A DNA stretch of 64,000 nucleotides from the IMG/VR virus record IMGVR_UViG_3300017917_003143, positions 128,095 to 192,094 of that record; one strand, 5' to 3'. This document shows, in pieces, positions 9,233-17,905 of this stretch. This DNA is from a virus. The notes below the pieces were generated by a model, which worked only from the letters and a program-made list of their open reading frames with translations, was not told the origin of the DNA and made no database searches. Within the stretch, counting starts at the first letter, position 1. Each line of letters starts with the position of its first letter. Made by a program: the position numbers and the translations under genes.

Positions 9233-9496
9233 ATGTACAACTATCAAGCCCTGTTCGAACAGCTCGTTCCAGAGGATTTTGAAAGCTCAGTGGCACCAAG
9301 ATCTAAATCGATCAACACCAAACACAAAGCCGCTGCCTACCTTGGCAAGGACATCGACGAAACGATGAATCCCACAGATTTTAAACGTCTGCGAGCCAAG
9401 GCCAATAAAATGAAAAAGTCTCAAAACAAAGCCATCCGGGCACGTGGGGCCAAACTCAGTAGACAGCTATCGTGGTACAACAATTTCCATAATTGA
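9233..9496 (+). CDS. Small basic protein, unknown function
   Basis: The protein has 87 residues, rich in Lys/Arg, with a predicted helical C-terminal half (TDFKRLRAKANKMKKSQNKAIRAR written in two heptad-like runs). The N-terminus MYNYQALFEQLVPEDFE resembles the short hydrophobic-acidic leaders of capsid-packaged proteins. GAGGGT 5 bases upstream of the ATG is a weak ribosome site. No known family is recognised. Confidence 0.55.
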   Translation: MYNYQALFEQLVPEDFESSVAPRSKSINTKHKAAAYLGKDIDETMNPTDFKRLRAKANKMKKSQNKAIRARGAKLSRQLSWYNNFHN

Positions 9497-9515
9497 CCAG
9501 TCATTAAACACGCGG

Positions 9516-9521
9516 TAAATA
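9516..9521 (+). promoter_or_regulatory. Candidate late promoter giving a leaderless transcript
   Basis: TAAATATCTTTATG: the same 14 bases occur at 59475-59488. With T4 late spacing the start site falls on the A of the ATG at 9527. No Shine-Dalgarno sequence is visible. Confidence 0.55.
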
Positions 9522-9526
9522 TCTTT

Positions 9527-9826
9527 ATGAAAAATAAATTTGTCAAGGTCAATTTTGATTTGCACTGCGACTGGAATAAAGCGCCGCCTGTTTATCGAGT
9601 CTATGTTGGGCATGAGCTTTTTACAGAACGCACTTATATCTGGGGCGTGACACAGTTCCTCCAGGAAATATTACAGTTAAATGCTCCTCCAGGAAAATAC
9701 ACTATCAGGGTGGATAATCTCGGTGATCCTGAGTGCCAATTTAAAATACGCAACTTGACAGCGTCGCACGGTCCTGTGCGTATACTTGACAGCAAAACCT
9801 TTGAGATTACCAATGAGAGCGCATGA
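9527..9826 (+). CDS. Small beta-rich protein, unknown function
   Basis: The protein has 99 residues with alternating beta-strand pattern (KFVKVNFDLHCDW, YRVYVGHELFTERTY, GKYTIRVDNLG), resembling a small carbohydrate-binding-type or virion beta-sandwich. The fold is inferred only from composition. Expression is likely late and leaderless given the element at 9516. Its last codons overlap the start of the next MRAxEF gene. Confidence 0.6.
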   Translation: MKNKFVKVNFDLHCDWNKAPPVYRVYVGHELFTERTYIWGVTQFLQEILQLNAPPGKYTIRVDNLGDPECQFKIRNLTASHGPVRILDSKTFEITNESA

Positions 9827-9995
9827 ATTCATAGTGGAAACCACGGTTAGCGGCGGCATAGCCCCTGTGGTCATGCCCATAGGAGACATGCTGTCAAGAA
9901 CCCAGCCTACAGCGCCCGTAGATAAATATAAAAAGAATTCAAGAAAGAAGAAACCCAATGCTGTCAGACGATTTGAAAACTCTATTAGCCAGTAA
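9813..9995 (+). CDS. MRAxEF short protein
   Basis: Sixty residues from the ATG at 9813, chosen because MRAHEFIVETTVSGG matches the targeting-peptide consensus MRAxEF[VI]xE of its neighbours. An upstream TTG at 9786 would add nine residues and hide the motif. The tail is basic (KYKKNSRKKKPNAVRR). It overlaps the Dps gene by 38 bases. Confidence 0.6.
   Translation: MRAHEFIVETTVSGGIAPVVMPIGDMLSRTQPTAPVDKYKKNSRKKKPNAVRRFENSISQ
9923..9928 (+). promoter_or_regulatory. Candidate late promoter (TAAATA)
   Basis: GATAAATATAAA lies 29 bases upstream of the Dps start codon at 9958, inside the preceding small gene. Confidence 0.45.
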
Positions 9996-10398
9996 CTTTG
10001 CTTACTACATCAAAGCACAGATGTTCCACTGGAACGTGGAAGGTCCTGATTTCGTGCAACTGCACGAACTCTTTGCCAATGTCTACGAGTTTGCTTACAG
10101 TGGACATGACAAAGTGGCAGAGTACATCCGTACCATGGATGATTATGCTCCTGGCAGTCTTGAGCGTTTTTCCGAATTAAGTCAGATTCCTGGACAAACA
10201 AAGATTCCACGTGCCCGACTCATGATTGAAGAGCTGTTAAACGATACCGAAACATTGAAGGGCATCGTCATGCAGACTTTCCAGTCAGCACAAGCAGAAG
10301 GACGCGAAGACATCGCCAACTTCATGGCCGAGCGCCAAGATGGTCTGGGCAAATACACATGGCAGATACGTGCCACGCTAAAAGATTCGAGAGCATGA
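9958..10398 (+). CDS. dps: Dps-like ferritin-fold protein
   Basis: The protein has 146 residues. KAQMFHWNVEGPDFVQLHELF is the Dps ferroxidase-site helix (H, D and E ligands at the dimer interface), followed by YEFAYSGHDKVAEYIRTMD. Length fits the Dps family. Dps proteins oxidise Fe(II) with peroxide and protect DNA. In a phage it could shield the genome or help take over the host during oxidative stress; AhpC/AhpD-like genes at 63.1-64 kb fit the same theme. It follows a TAAATA element and lies among virion genes, so late expression is likely. Confidence 0.85.
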   Translation: MLSDDLKTLLASNFAYYIKAQMFHWNVEGPDFVQLHELFANVYEFAYSGHDKVAEYIRTMDDYAPGSLERFSELSQIPGQTKIPRARLMIEELLNDTETLKGIVMQTFQSAQAEGREDIANFMAERQDGLGKYTWQIRATLKDSRA

Positions 10399-10399
10399 C

Positions 10400-11254
10400 A
10401 TGGCTGATTTACGCAAGATCCTTGAATCCTTCTCCCGTATAGAACAAGAAAGCCTCAGCTCTCAGCAAAAGAGCGTGAAGCAACTGCCTGCCCTGTTCAA
10501 GCCACAAAAAACATCTCCACAGTTATCAGGCCCATATCCTGGCAAGAATGCCACCTTGGGTTATCTAGTGGGCGAAGGTGATGAGCAAGGTTATGGCAGT
10601 GAAGTTGGGGATACTGGCGCAGATGAAACACCAGATGGCGTAGATCCAGACACCAAATCATTCCTTGAAGGTAGATTAACAAATCCAGGTGAGCAAGACA
10701 CTCCTGTGGCACAGGCTATAATACGTCGCATACTCACACAGAGACTTGACCTATTGTCTAAATACGGCCCTGAGTTGGTTGGCAGTGCTGTTGACGATGT
10801 CGCTGACTGGGTTGGTGATGTAGAAGAAATAGGTACCAGTGATGTCAGTGGGTGGGTCAATCAAGTTGAACGCATGCTCAAAGAAAATCCACCTGAAGCG
10901 TTTGGTCTGTCAGAAGCACAAGCCACCGAAGACGTCATCTCTACAGTAAAGAAAAAGCTGGGCGACTATCTGTCCGACTTATCAAAAGAAATCAAATCAG
11001 ACTCTGACTTAAAAGACAAAATTCCGCAGGATGTAGATAAAATTTCTCCTGCTGTAAAGACCATTACAACTGATGATGGTAAAGAAATCAAGATACACGG
11101 CAACGAAGATGATGGTTTCCGTATCACCATACGAAATAAACCACACTCGGCAACTTTTGAAAGCCTGGACCATGCTGTCATGGCCTGTGAGATGTATTTG
11201 AATCGCCGCAGAATGCGCATGCCACACAACGAAGATTACTTGGAAGAACAATAA
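10400..11254 (+). CDS. Virion-type protein, unknown function
   Basis: The protein has 284 residues. The N-terminus MADLRKILESFSRIEQ is an amphipathic helix. A central segment (LTQRLDLLSKYGPELVG, AVDDVADWVGDVEEIG) is a helical module I have seen in internal proteins of T4-like marine phages. The C-terminal 60 residues form a beta-rich unit. It starts 1 base after dps stops and overlaps the next large gene by one base (TAATG). No enzyme motif is visible. Confidence 0.65.
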   Translation: MADLRKILESFSRIEQESLSSQQKSVKQLPALFKPQKTSPQLSGPYPGKNATLGYLVGEGDEQGYGSEVGDTGADETPDGVDPDTKSFLEGRLTNPGEQDTPVAQAIIRRILTQRLDLLSKYGPELVGSAVDDVADWVGDVEEIGTSDVSGWVNQVERMLKENPPEAFGLSEAQATEDVISTVKKKLGDYLSDLSKEIKSDSDLKDKIPQDVDKISPAVKTITTDDGKEIKIHGNEDDGFRITIRNKPHSATFESLDHAVMACEMYLNRRRMRMPHNEDYLEEQ

Positions 11255-14200
11255 TGAATTTACTGAACTTGATCGAAGACACTACCACAGGTTACGATAA
11301 CTTACGAGCCTTGATGCAAGCCTCGCAATCAGGGCAGGATGCTGTGCTTACAGTGGGTGGCGAAACTGTTACCTTGGATCCAATGGAAACACGTTGGATG
11401 TTTGGCAAATACAAAGCGTTCAACAAAGCCGGCCGCCAAGAAGAATTCTTGAATCACTTGGCTGATCCTGTGAAATTTGATCAGCACATGAAACAACTGC
11501 GCCAACTCATTGACAAACAAAAGAACTTCCGTGGCTCAGTGCCCGGTGAGCGTGGTGTGGAAGAAAACATAGTGGCCGGCATCGTTGGCCATGAGATTAA
11601 AAAATTCCTTGACGAGCCTACCCCCAACAATAATGTAGCAGAAGAAGAAGCAGTAGAAGAAATTGCCATGAACAATCCCGATCAACCCACTGCGCAAACA
11701 GCAGGTAAGATCAACTGGGAACGCATGATCAAAGATTACATGGACAATAAACCCTACAGTGAATTTGAATTCCCTAGTGATCGTCCACTCACACTTTATC
11801 GTTCGCAAGTCTATGCCATACTCAAAGACTTTGGACGCATGAAGCCGCAACAAAAAGTCAACTTGATTCTTAATACCTTTGGTGACAAGTATGCCATGGT
11901 TGATTACATCGACAAACTGCGTAGCAAAGGCATGATGCCCAAGAAAGTTCCTGCGTACAAAGCTCCCGGTGTTGAAGCGCCAGCTCCTGGTCAGATGACG
12001 TTGCCTGGTATGGATGTTCCCAAGATCAAAGAAGCCCAGGCTCAAAAAAAAAATTCTGACAAAGCAGGTTTAGACCGCGATACCGCGATAAACCCCAGAG
12101 TAGCTCGTGCTCTACAGTTGGCCCGAGCTCGACAGAGCGCAGCCGGCAGTGACATTGAAGCCTTTGTACAAGACGAACTAGAAAAAGCTCAGTCTGCACA
12201 GGCGCAGATCGATCAACTTGAAAAAGACAATCAACAACAGGCTGATCAGATATCACGCTTGTCGTCACAGCTATCTCAGCAAGATCAGGAAATACAACAG
12301 ATCAAGAGCCAGCCAGAGCCAGAACCTCAATCACCTGCTCCAGCAGTGCAACCGGCACCTACACCAGCACCTGCTGAGCCTGATGCCAAGGCTCAACCAG
12401 CTCCTAAATCCACCGAGCCTGCCAAGACTGAACCCACAGCAGAACCACAACCCGTGCCTGTGCCACAACGGCAACCTGCGCCCAAGGCCAAGAAAACACC
12501 CAAAAAACGTACCACTCGTAAAAAGGCTCCAGCAACTACGCCTGACAATGTCATACCATTTCCAGGCAAGAAAAAAACACCCGCAGATGATGAATTGTCA
12601 GCGGCCTTGCAAGGTGTTGACATGGATTCCGACGATCTGTTTGCCCGAGCAGTGGGTATGAACGAAGACACTGGCGATCTGAATGTTGGCGATCCTGTGA
12701 TCATCCGTGGCAACGTAGAGTTTGAAGGCAAGACCGGCGATGTCGCAGGTTTTGGACGAGACAAACACTTTGTCATAGTGGATCTGTATAACTTTGGCAA
12801 ACATGCGTTCCATGCTTCCAATGTCAAGTACAACGAATATGCTGATCAAGAAGTAGACGAAGGACGTTTAAAAAACGATGAACTCGAGCGCCAGTGGCAA
12901 GCTGGACAACAGGCCACACGCAGTTTCCAGAATCGCGAACGCACTGCTGGTGAAGAAGAACCAGTAGGTGACTTCCGTGTGGTACGCCGCAAAGATGGTG
13001 TAGTAGGCGATCTCAAACAGCACTACAGTTCCAACGAAGCATTCCGTCATGCACGAGCACTCAAGAAAAAATATCCCAGCATGGAAGTAGGTGTGAAGTG
13101 GCCTACAGGACAAATCAACTGGGTAGGACTGACCTTTGAGGACGATGTCACAGAGATGCAGACCAAGCTGGACAGATACAATGTCAATCAGCCTCCTCCG
13201 GGCGGTACCAACAAGCAACGTGAACAGTTTTTAGATGCTCGAGACAAGTTGTTCCGATTGATGAAAAATGCTTCTACAGCAGACAAAGAAGTTATCAGAC
13301 TCAAGATAGCAGATCTAGAAGCCAAGGCACAGGCCAAAGGTATCAAGATACGAGAAGCTGGAGAGTTTAATCGTAGTGGATACAATGCCATCAAAGATGT
13401 CAGCGACTGGCGTGAAAAAATCCGTGTGATGCAAGAGCTTATGAAGGATCGTGCTCTTATGAGCGATCCCGAAGCCAAAGCGGCCATTGAACAACGCATT
13501 GGAGATCTGATCCGTGTGGGCCAAGAACAAGGCTATGTCACAGAAGCTCTCAGCGATAAAGCTATGTCTGTATTACGTGGACTCAAGAGCCAACCACAAG
13601 CCACCCAACCTGCCGCAATGGATCCTGCTAAACAAGCAGAGGTTGATGCTTGGGCACGAGATGTTGAGCGCAATCTTGCTCCTAAACTAAAACCACAAGC
13701 AGTCGCAAAGCCTGCGATTGACCTCAATGTTCCTCAACCAAAAAACATTGAAGATACGTTGCCTGATGATTTGCCAACCTTGCAACGTCGCATCAAGCAG
13801 TTGGACGAGTTGATCAAAATGAAAGAGATGATCGACAAGTTATTCTTGAAAGCACAGAATGTGCGTGGTGGCATCTATCCAGGCTTGCAAAGTGACATCG
13901 AAGACGAAGAGATGTACGGTGTTCCAACCAATGATCAAGACTTTGAGGAATTGAAAAACAAGTACACACGAGACTTGGCAGCACTGCAAAAGTTTTTGGC
14001 CATGAAGAAGGCTGTGTATCGTGAAGATGAAGAACTCGTCGGCGAAAGCGCCGCTCTTGTAAGACTACAACGAGCACGTCAGCAGTTGGCACAGCAAGGC
14101 GTGGCAGAAGCACAAACAGATTATCAAAAGCGTAGACAGCGTGAGCGTGATGTAGACGCAGGTAAGCCTGTGAGCCGTCAACCCAAGAATCCACAGAATG

Positions 14201-14559
14201 ACTATTTTGCTCGCCGCAAAAAAGAAAAAAAGCATGACATGGAAGAGCAGAAAGACAAAGCCGGCAATCCAATGTATCGCCGTGAAGAAGTCTACATGGT
14301 AGTACACAATGGCAAGGAAGTAGCATTCTACAAACCCGAAAGCATGGCACGAGCCTACAGCGATGCCGAAGATCTCGTCAAGCGTTTTGGTGGCGAAGCT
14401 CATGTAAAGAAAGTCATGCGCGAAGCAAAAAAGAAAGATCGCAGTCCAGGTAAGATAACCAAGAGCGAAGATCCTTGCTGGTCAGGTTATCACATGGTAG
14501 GCAAGAAAATAAAGAACGGTCGTGAAGTTCCTAACTGCGTACCGGGTAAGAAAGGTTAA
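11254..14559 (+). CDS. Very large coiled-coil, Pro-rich virion-type protein
   Basis: The protein has 1101 residues. An N-terminal helical domain starts MNLLNLIEDTTTGYDNLRAL. Residues about 305-350 form a coiled coil (QIDQLEKDNQQQADQ and following), then an Ala/Pro/Glu-rich linker runs to about 410, a basic KKTPKKRTTRKK stretch, a beta domain with GDPVIIRGNVEFEG (KOW-like), and several helical modules. The C-terminus DPCWSGYHMVGKKIKNG then VPNCVPGKKG is a two-cysteine tail module typical of phage internal proteins. Such modular size suggests an ejected or internal head protein. Function is inferred only from architecture and context. Confidence 0.7.
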   Translation: MNLLNLIEDTTTGYDNLRALMQASQSGQDAVLTVGGETVTLDPMETRWMFGKYKAFNKAGRQEEFLNHLADPVKFDQHMKQLRQLIDKQKNFRGSVPGERGVEENIVAGIVGHEIKKFLDEPTPNNNVAEEEAVEEIAMNNPDQPTAQTAGKINWERMIKDYMDNKPYSEFEFPSDRPLTLYRSQVYAILKDFGRMKPQQKVNLILNTFGDKYAMVDYIDKLRSKGMMPKKVPAYKAPGVEAPAPGQMTLPGMDVPKIKEAQAQKKNSDKAGLDRDTAINPRVARALQLARARQSAAGSDIEAFVQDELEKAQSAQAQIDQLEKDNQQQADQISRLSSQLSQQDQEIQQIKSQPEPEPQSPAPAVQPAPTPAPAEPDAKAQPAPKSTEPAKTEPTAEPQPVPVPQRQPAPKAKKTPKKRTTRKKAPATTPDNVIPFPGKKKTPADDELSAALQGVDMDSDDLFARAVGMNEDTGDLNVGDPVIIRGNVEFEGKTGDVAGFGRDKHFVIVDLYNFGKHAFHASNVKYNEYADQEVDEGRLKNDELERQWQAGQQATRSFQNRERTAGEEEPVGDFRVVRRKDGVVGDLKQHYSSNEAFRHARALKKKYPSMEVGVKWPTGQINWVGLTFEDDVTEMQTKLDRYNVNQPPPGGTNKQREQFLDARDKLFRLMKNASTADKEVIRLKIADLEAKAQAKGIKIREAGEFNRSGYNAIKDVSDWREKIRVMQELMKDRALMSDPEAKAAIEQRIGDLIRVGQEQGYVTEALSDKAMSVLRGLKSQPQATQPAAMDPAKQAEVDAWARDVERNLAPKLKPQAVAKPAIDLNVPQPKNIEDTLPDDLPTLQRRIKQLDELIKMKEMIDKLFLKAQNVRGGIYPGLQSDIEDEEMYGVPTNDQDFEELKNKYTRDLAALQKFLAMKKAVYREDEELVGESAALVRLQRARQQLAQQGVAEAQTDYQKRRQRERDVDAGKPVSRQPKNPQNDYFARRKKEKKHDMEEQKDKAGNPMYRREEVYMVVHNGKEVAFYKPESMARAYSDAEDLVKRFGGEAHVKKVMREAKKKDRSPGKITKSEDPCWSGYHMVGKKIKNGREVPNCVPGKKG

Positions 14560-14564
14560 TAATA

Positions 14565-14663
14565 ATGAGAACATATAACTTTACTGTCAACGGTGTCATA
14601 CATACTATACTGGCAGAGAACTTCAATGCCGCACTAGATAAACTCAAGCAGTTGATAAAATAA
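14565..14663 (+). CDS. Tiny MR-start protein
   Basis: There are 32 residues from the ATG at 14565: MRTYNFTVNGVIHTILAENF and a short helix. The beta-hairpin-helix layout parallels the body of the protein at 4987. The stop abuts the next ATG with no spacer, which supports translation. Confidence 0.45.
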   Translation: MRTYNFTVNGVIHTILAENFNAALDKLKQLIK

Positions 14664-15071
14664 ATGAGAAACTATATCAATTTGATGGAAGCTCTGGAAA
14701 AAGGTTGTCCACCAGCAACACAGAGCATCAAACTCAATCTTGAAAATCGCCAAAAGGCCATAGATGAGTATGGCCACGGTCCATTGAATCCCAATGAGCC
14801 CAATGAAGAGTTTTGGCAAGCCAAGGCTGACGAGTGGAACATATCTAATCCTGAAGATGCTAAATCAGCACGTTGCGGAAACTGTGCGGCGTTTGACATG
14901 AGTGATGACATGATGGACTGTATCGCTAAAGGCATTGGTGCAGAACCTGGAAGTGATCCTCATGACACCATTGATGCTGGACATTTAGGTTATTGTAAGT
15001 TTCTCAAGTTTAAGTGTGCGGCCAAACGTACCTGCGATGCTTGGGTAGAAGGCGGACCTGTAACAAAATGA
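14664..15071 (+). CDS. Cysteine-rich small protein, possible metal or Fe-S binder
   Basis: The protein has 135 residues. Eight cysteines lie in the C-terminal half: RCGNCAAFDMSDDMMDC, then GYCKFLKFKCAAKRTCDAW. The spacing is conserved in phage proteins I recall and recalls high-potential iron-sulfur or zinc modules. MRNYINLMEALEKG at the N-terminus resembles the targeting-type leaders nearby. It overlaps the next gene by ATGA. Confidence 0.6.
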   Translation: MRNYINLMEALEKGCPPATQSIKLNLENRQKAIDEYGHGPLNPNEPNEEFWQAKADEWNISNPEDAKSARCGNCAAFDMSDDMMDCIAKGIGAEPGSDPHDTIDAGHLGYCKFLKFKCAAKRTCDAWVEGGPVTK

Positions 15072-15598
15072 GAGCTCAAGAATTTGTCAGCGAAAAGTGG
15101 AGCGAGAAATACAAACGCTCTATCAACTGTGCCAATCCCAAAGGATTCAGTCAACGAGCCCACTGTCAAGGTCGCAAAAAGAATGAAGATTTAAATGAAT
15201 TCGCTCCAAGTGACAGCGGCGATGGTGATGACGGATTCAGTGATGACATGTTAAAACATCTTGCCGCACAGTGGTGGCACGGTGATGAAGACCCTAGAGT
15301 AGAACAAATACTGGCTGCGGCTGGTTGGGAAATAGGTCAAGACGAAGGCTACGACAATGGCGGAGTGTTTGTTGTACGAGCAGGAGATGTCAATGGCAAC
15401 AGTTTTATAAGTTGGCCAGCAGAAGAACTTGAAGTTGATCTGGAAGAACAGTTGACTTTCAAGGGCTCTCCTTGTACAGTAGATTGTTCAGGGCACAGAG
15501 CAGGTTATGATTGGAGCCGCCGCAAAGGCATGCGTGTTCCAAATTCTTGGAGCCAGAGTTTCAACAACGGCGCCGCACTACACAGAGCAGGCAAATGA
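15068..15598 (+). CDS. MRAxEF protein with two cysteine modules
   Basis: The protein has 176 residues from the ATG at 15068, coupled to the upstream stop by ATGA. MRAQEFVSEKWSEKY fits the MRAxEF[VI]xE leader. Residues about 16-36 carry the INCANPKGFSQRAHC module and residues near 140 carry GSPCTVDCSGHRAGYDWSRR. Both modules recur in unrelated internal proteins of T4-like marine phages. No catalytic function is evident. Confidence 0.65.
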   Translation: MRAQEFVSEKWSEKYKRSINCANPKGFSQRAHCQGRKKNEDLNEFAPSDSGDGDDGFSDDMLKHLAAQWWHGDEDPRVEQILAAAGWEIGQDEGYDNGGVFVVRAGDVNGNSFISWPAEELEVDLEEQLTFKGSPCTVDCSGHRAGYDWSRRKGMRVPNSWSQSFNNGAALHRAGK

Positions 15599-15666
15599 AC
15601 GAATACCCAGTGTACCCCGAAGATGACGGTTCGGATCGTCCAAGAAATCCCTACAGCCCAGTATGA
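15595..15666 (+). CDS. Tiny protein, 23 residues
   Basis: MNEYPVYPEDDGSDRPRNPY plus three residues. ATGA overlaps at both ends place it tightly between two genes, which is the main evidence that it is translated. It is acidic and proline-rich; function unknown. Confidence 0.4.
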   Translation: MNEYPVYPEDDGSDRPRNPYSPV

Positions 15667-16202
15667 GATTAAACGAGATACAACTAGGTCGTAGCGTAAC
15701 CTACAATTTCTACGATATCTACAAATTAGTACAACAACGACAAGGTCGCCCTGGCTTGACCATACGTCTGCGCGATGACCGTCCGGCAGAAACTCGCAAG
15801 AGTGGCATCTATGTTTGGAAGCATCCTGACTGGGGTTACTTCTACGTGGGCATTGCCGCTGCCGACAACTTCACAGCACGTTGGCACAAGCACATACAAA
15901 AACTCCTGGATCAATGCACATCGGCCGCACAGATGCACAACTGGAAACAGTTTGCTGACCGGTTTGCCGCGGCTGGTTACGGCATCAATGATTTAAAAGA
16001 TGTACAACTGAGATTCTATCCCATTACCACTGTAGCACAACACGGCAACAAAGAATTGTTAAAACAAGAACTCAAAGCCATAGAGGATCGATTGACTGCT
16101 TGGCTCAACCCGGCATGCAACTATCAGCACGATCCTTCTCGACCCAGTGCTACTAAGTACCCACAACCAAGAAATGTTACACCTGACCAACAACAAGTTT
16201 AA
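15663..16202 (+). CDS. GIY-YIG-like nuclease domain protein
   Basis: The protein has 179 residues. SGIYVWKHPDWGYFYVGIA supplies the GIY and YVG strands of the GIY-YIG fold, followed by ARWHKHIQKLL with the usual basic helix. The N-terminus MRLNEIQLGR is a variant of the MRAxEF-type leader. It could be a packaged nuclease acting on incoming host DNA, or a homing-type relic. The catalytic Glu is not certain. Confidence 0.6.
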   Translation: MRLNEIQLGRSVTYNFYDIYKLVQQRQGRPGLTIRLRDDRPAETRKSGIYVWKHPDWGYFYVGIAAADNFTARWHKHIQKLLDQCTSAAQMHNWKQFADRFAAAGYGINDLKDVQLRFYPITTVAQHGNKELLKQELKAIEDRLTAWLNPACNYQHDPSRPSATKYPQPRNVTPDQQQV

Positions 16203-16809
16203 CTCCGACGGATATTGGCATTCAGCAACAGATTCTATGTTGTTTATTCCGTTGGTTGAAGACTTTGCGCTGTTTGATCAGAATGGATTTGATCTCTGTC
16301 CATTGGAGAAAAGATTTGCCAATGCCAATCGCACACAATTCTTCAATCATAGAGAACACAGACATGCCATCAAAACACCTTGGTTCGAACAAGGTTATCG
16401 AATAGAAGGTGCTGTGTTGAATCACAGTTATCTATTTGAACGCAAAGGCTACACTGATCGGGCCCGCGAACAATTACTACAGTGGAGCCGGGAAATGCCC
16501 TTGTGCCACAAGCTCGTACAACTGCGACCCAAGTGGGGATTAGACTTTTCTATGGATTGGGTAGACCGTGCAGGCAATGCATTTGAAGTCCTGCACTGGG
16601 AATACGATGGATTTGACTTTGAAGAAGTTGACGCTGTAAGGCAGTACATGGAAGAAAAGATAAAAAGCATAGACTGGCAACAGGCCGGACACGACATACT
16701 AAAGAACAAAGACCAGTGGCATCATTTGGATTTCTTTGCGCAGAGTGATTGGAAGTGTGATTACTTTGGCGTACCCAAAGAAAGATTTAAAATGGTGGCG
16801 TGGGCATGA
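16174..16809 (+). CDS. Conserved phage-type protein, unknown function
   Basis: About 211 residues from the ATG at 16174; a GTG at 16147 is possible but less likely. It has many aromatic residues and His (NHREHRHAIKTPWFEQGYR, DQWHHLDFFAQSDWK). DFSMDWVDRAGNAFEVLHWEYD suggests a small alpha/beta protein. It overlaps the preceding gene by 29 bases. No family recognised. Confidence 0.55.
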   Translation: MLHLTNNKFNSDGYWHSATDSMLFIPLVEDFALFDQNGFDLCPLEKRFANANRTQFFNHREHRHAIKTPWFEQGYRIEGAVLNHSYLFERKGYTDRAREQLLQWSREMPLCHKLVQLRPKWGLDFSMDWVDRAGNAFEVLHWEYDGFDFEEVDAVRQYMEEKIKSIDWQQAGHDILKNKDQWHHLDFFAQSDWKCDYFGVPKERFKMVAWA

Positions 16810-16900
16810 ACACACCTTAGGACCGCTATGGTGCGTGGCCGGCTGCTGGCCTGACTGACGGATTCGCTACCCCTAGGTCAAAAGTGAGCATAATTACTGG

Positions 16901-17905
16901 ATGCAACAGATTATCAAATTTTCCAATCTCAAACCTGTTCCCAAACCCCACCTCAAAGGAAAATTTTGTCCTGTACCCTTTACTGATATTTCTGTAGATC
17001 CTGATGGAAATTTCACCATGTGCAAATGCCAACTGCACATGCCATTTGTAGTAGGCAACACCAAGTCGACTACTATAGAACAAGCATGGAATTCAGATCT
17101 TGCCAATGCTGTGCGAGATTCTGTGTTGACCGGAACATTCGATTACTGTAGTTGGAAGTGCCCTGGGCTCAAGGAATTACAAGACAGCGTACCGCCCGGA
17201 GTAAAGTCGTCAGGCTATCCAAAATGGATCAACATCAGCAACGATCTTTCTTGCAATCTAAAATGTCCTAGCTGTAGAGAACAAGTGATCATCGAAAAAG
17301 ATCCTGCGGTGCTGGAAAAACAAAATCGACTCATTGATCAGATAGTTGGATTCAAAGAACCAGTGATAGTCAATCCCTGCAACAACGGTGAACCCTTGGT
17401 CAGCCCGTCTACCATGTATCTACTGAAGAACATAGACCAGATGGATCTCAAGCACGTGAAGCTGTACCTATCTACCAATGGTACATTGATCTATCGATAT
17501 CGAGAGTTGATAGAATCGATCAGCGATCGCATAGTAGGCTTTGGCATCAGTATCGATGCGGCCACGGAACAAACCTATCAAAAGGTAAGAGGAGACTTGT
17601 GGAACGATCTGATGCAAGGCATACGATGGTTGGGTACGCTGAACAAACCATTGCATCTGACTGCACGATTTGTAGTGCAAGGAAAGAACTATCACGAAAT
17701 GCGAGATTTTGTGCTCATGGTCAAAGAATTAGGATTCAAGGACGTGCATTTCCAATTGATAAGAGATTGGGGCCATTGGTCCGATCAGTGGTGGAATGAA
17801 AATCGATTGTCTTTGGAAGAAATGCGATGTGTACAGCAACAGTCTCAGGCCATGAAAGAAGAATTTGGCAATTTTATCACGTTCGATTCGGAGTTTTTGA
17901 TCTAA
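16901..17905 (+). CDS. Radical SAM enzyme with N-terminal SPASM-like domain
   Basis: The protein has 334 residues. Residues 118-125 read CNLKCPSC, the C-x3-C-x2-C cluster motif. Residues about 20-90 (FCPVPFTDISVDPDGNFTMC, then SWKCPG) look like a SPASM auxiliary-cluster domain placed before rather than after the radical SAM barrel. NPCNNGEPLV and STNGTLI match the barrel strands. The reaction is unknown; SPASM enzymes usually modify peptides or sugars. The final TAA overlaps a TAAATA element. About 90 bases upstream (16810-16900) hold no gene I can support. Confidence 0.8.
   Translation: MQQIIKFSNLKPVPKPHLKGKFCPVPFTDISVDPDGNFTMCKCQLHMPFVVGNTKSTTIEQAWNSDLANAVRDSVLTGTFDYCSWKCPGLKELQDSVPPGVKSSGYPKWINISNDLSCNLKCPSCREQVIIEKDPAVLEKQNRLIDQIVGFKEPVIVNPCNNGEPLVSPSTMYLLKNIDQMDLKHVKLYLSTNGTLIYRYRELIESISDRIVGFGISIDAATEQTYQKVRGDLWNDLMQGIRWLGTLNKPLHLTARFVVQGKNYHEMRDFVLMVKELGFKDVHFQLIRDWGHWSDQWWNENRLSLEEMRCVQQQSQAMKEEFGNFITFDSEFLI

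Noticed and set aside
16810-16900. A small RNA or gene in the gap before the radical SAM gene
   Set aside because: Only short GC-rich repeats (GGCC) and no convincing fold, promoter or reading frame.
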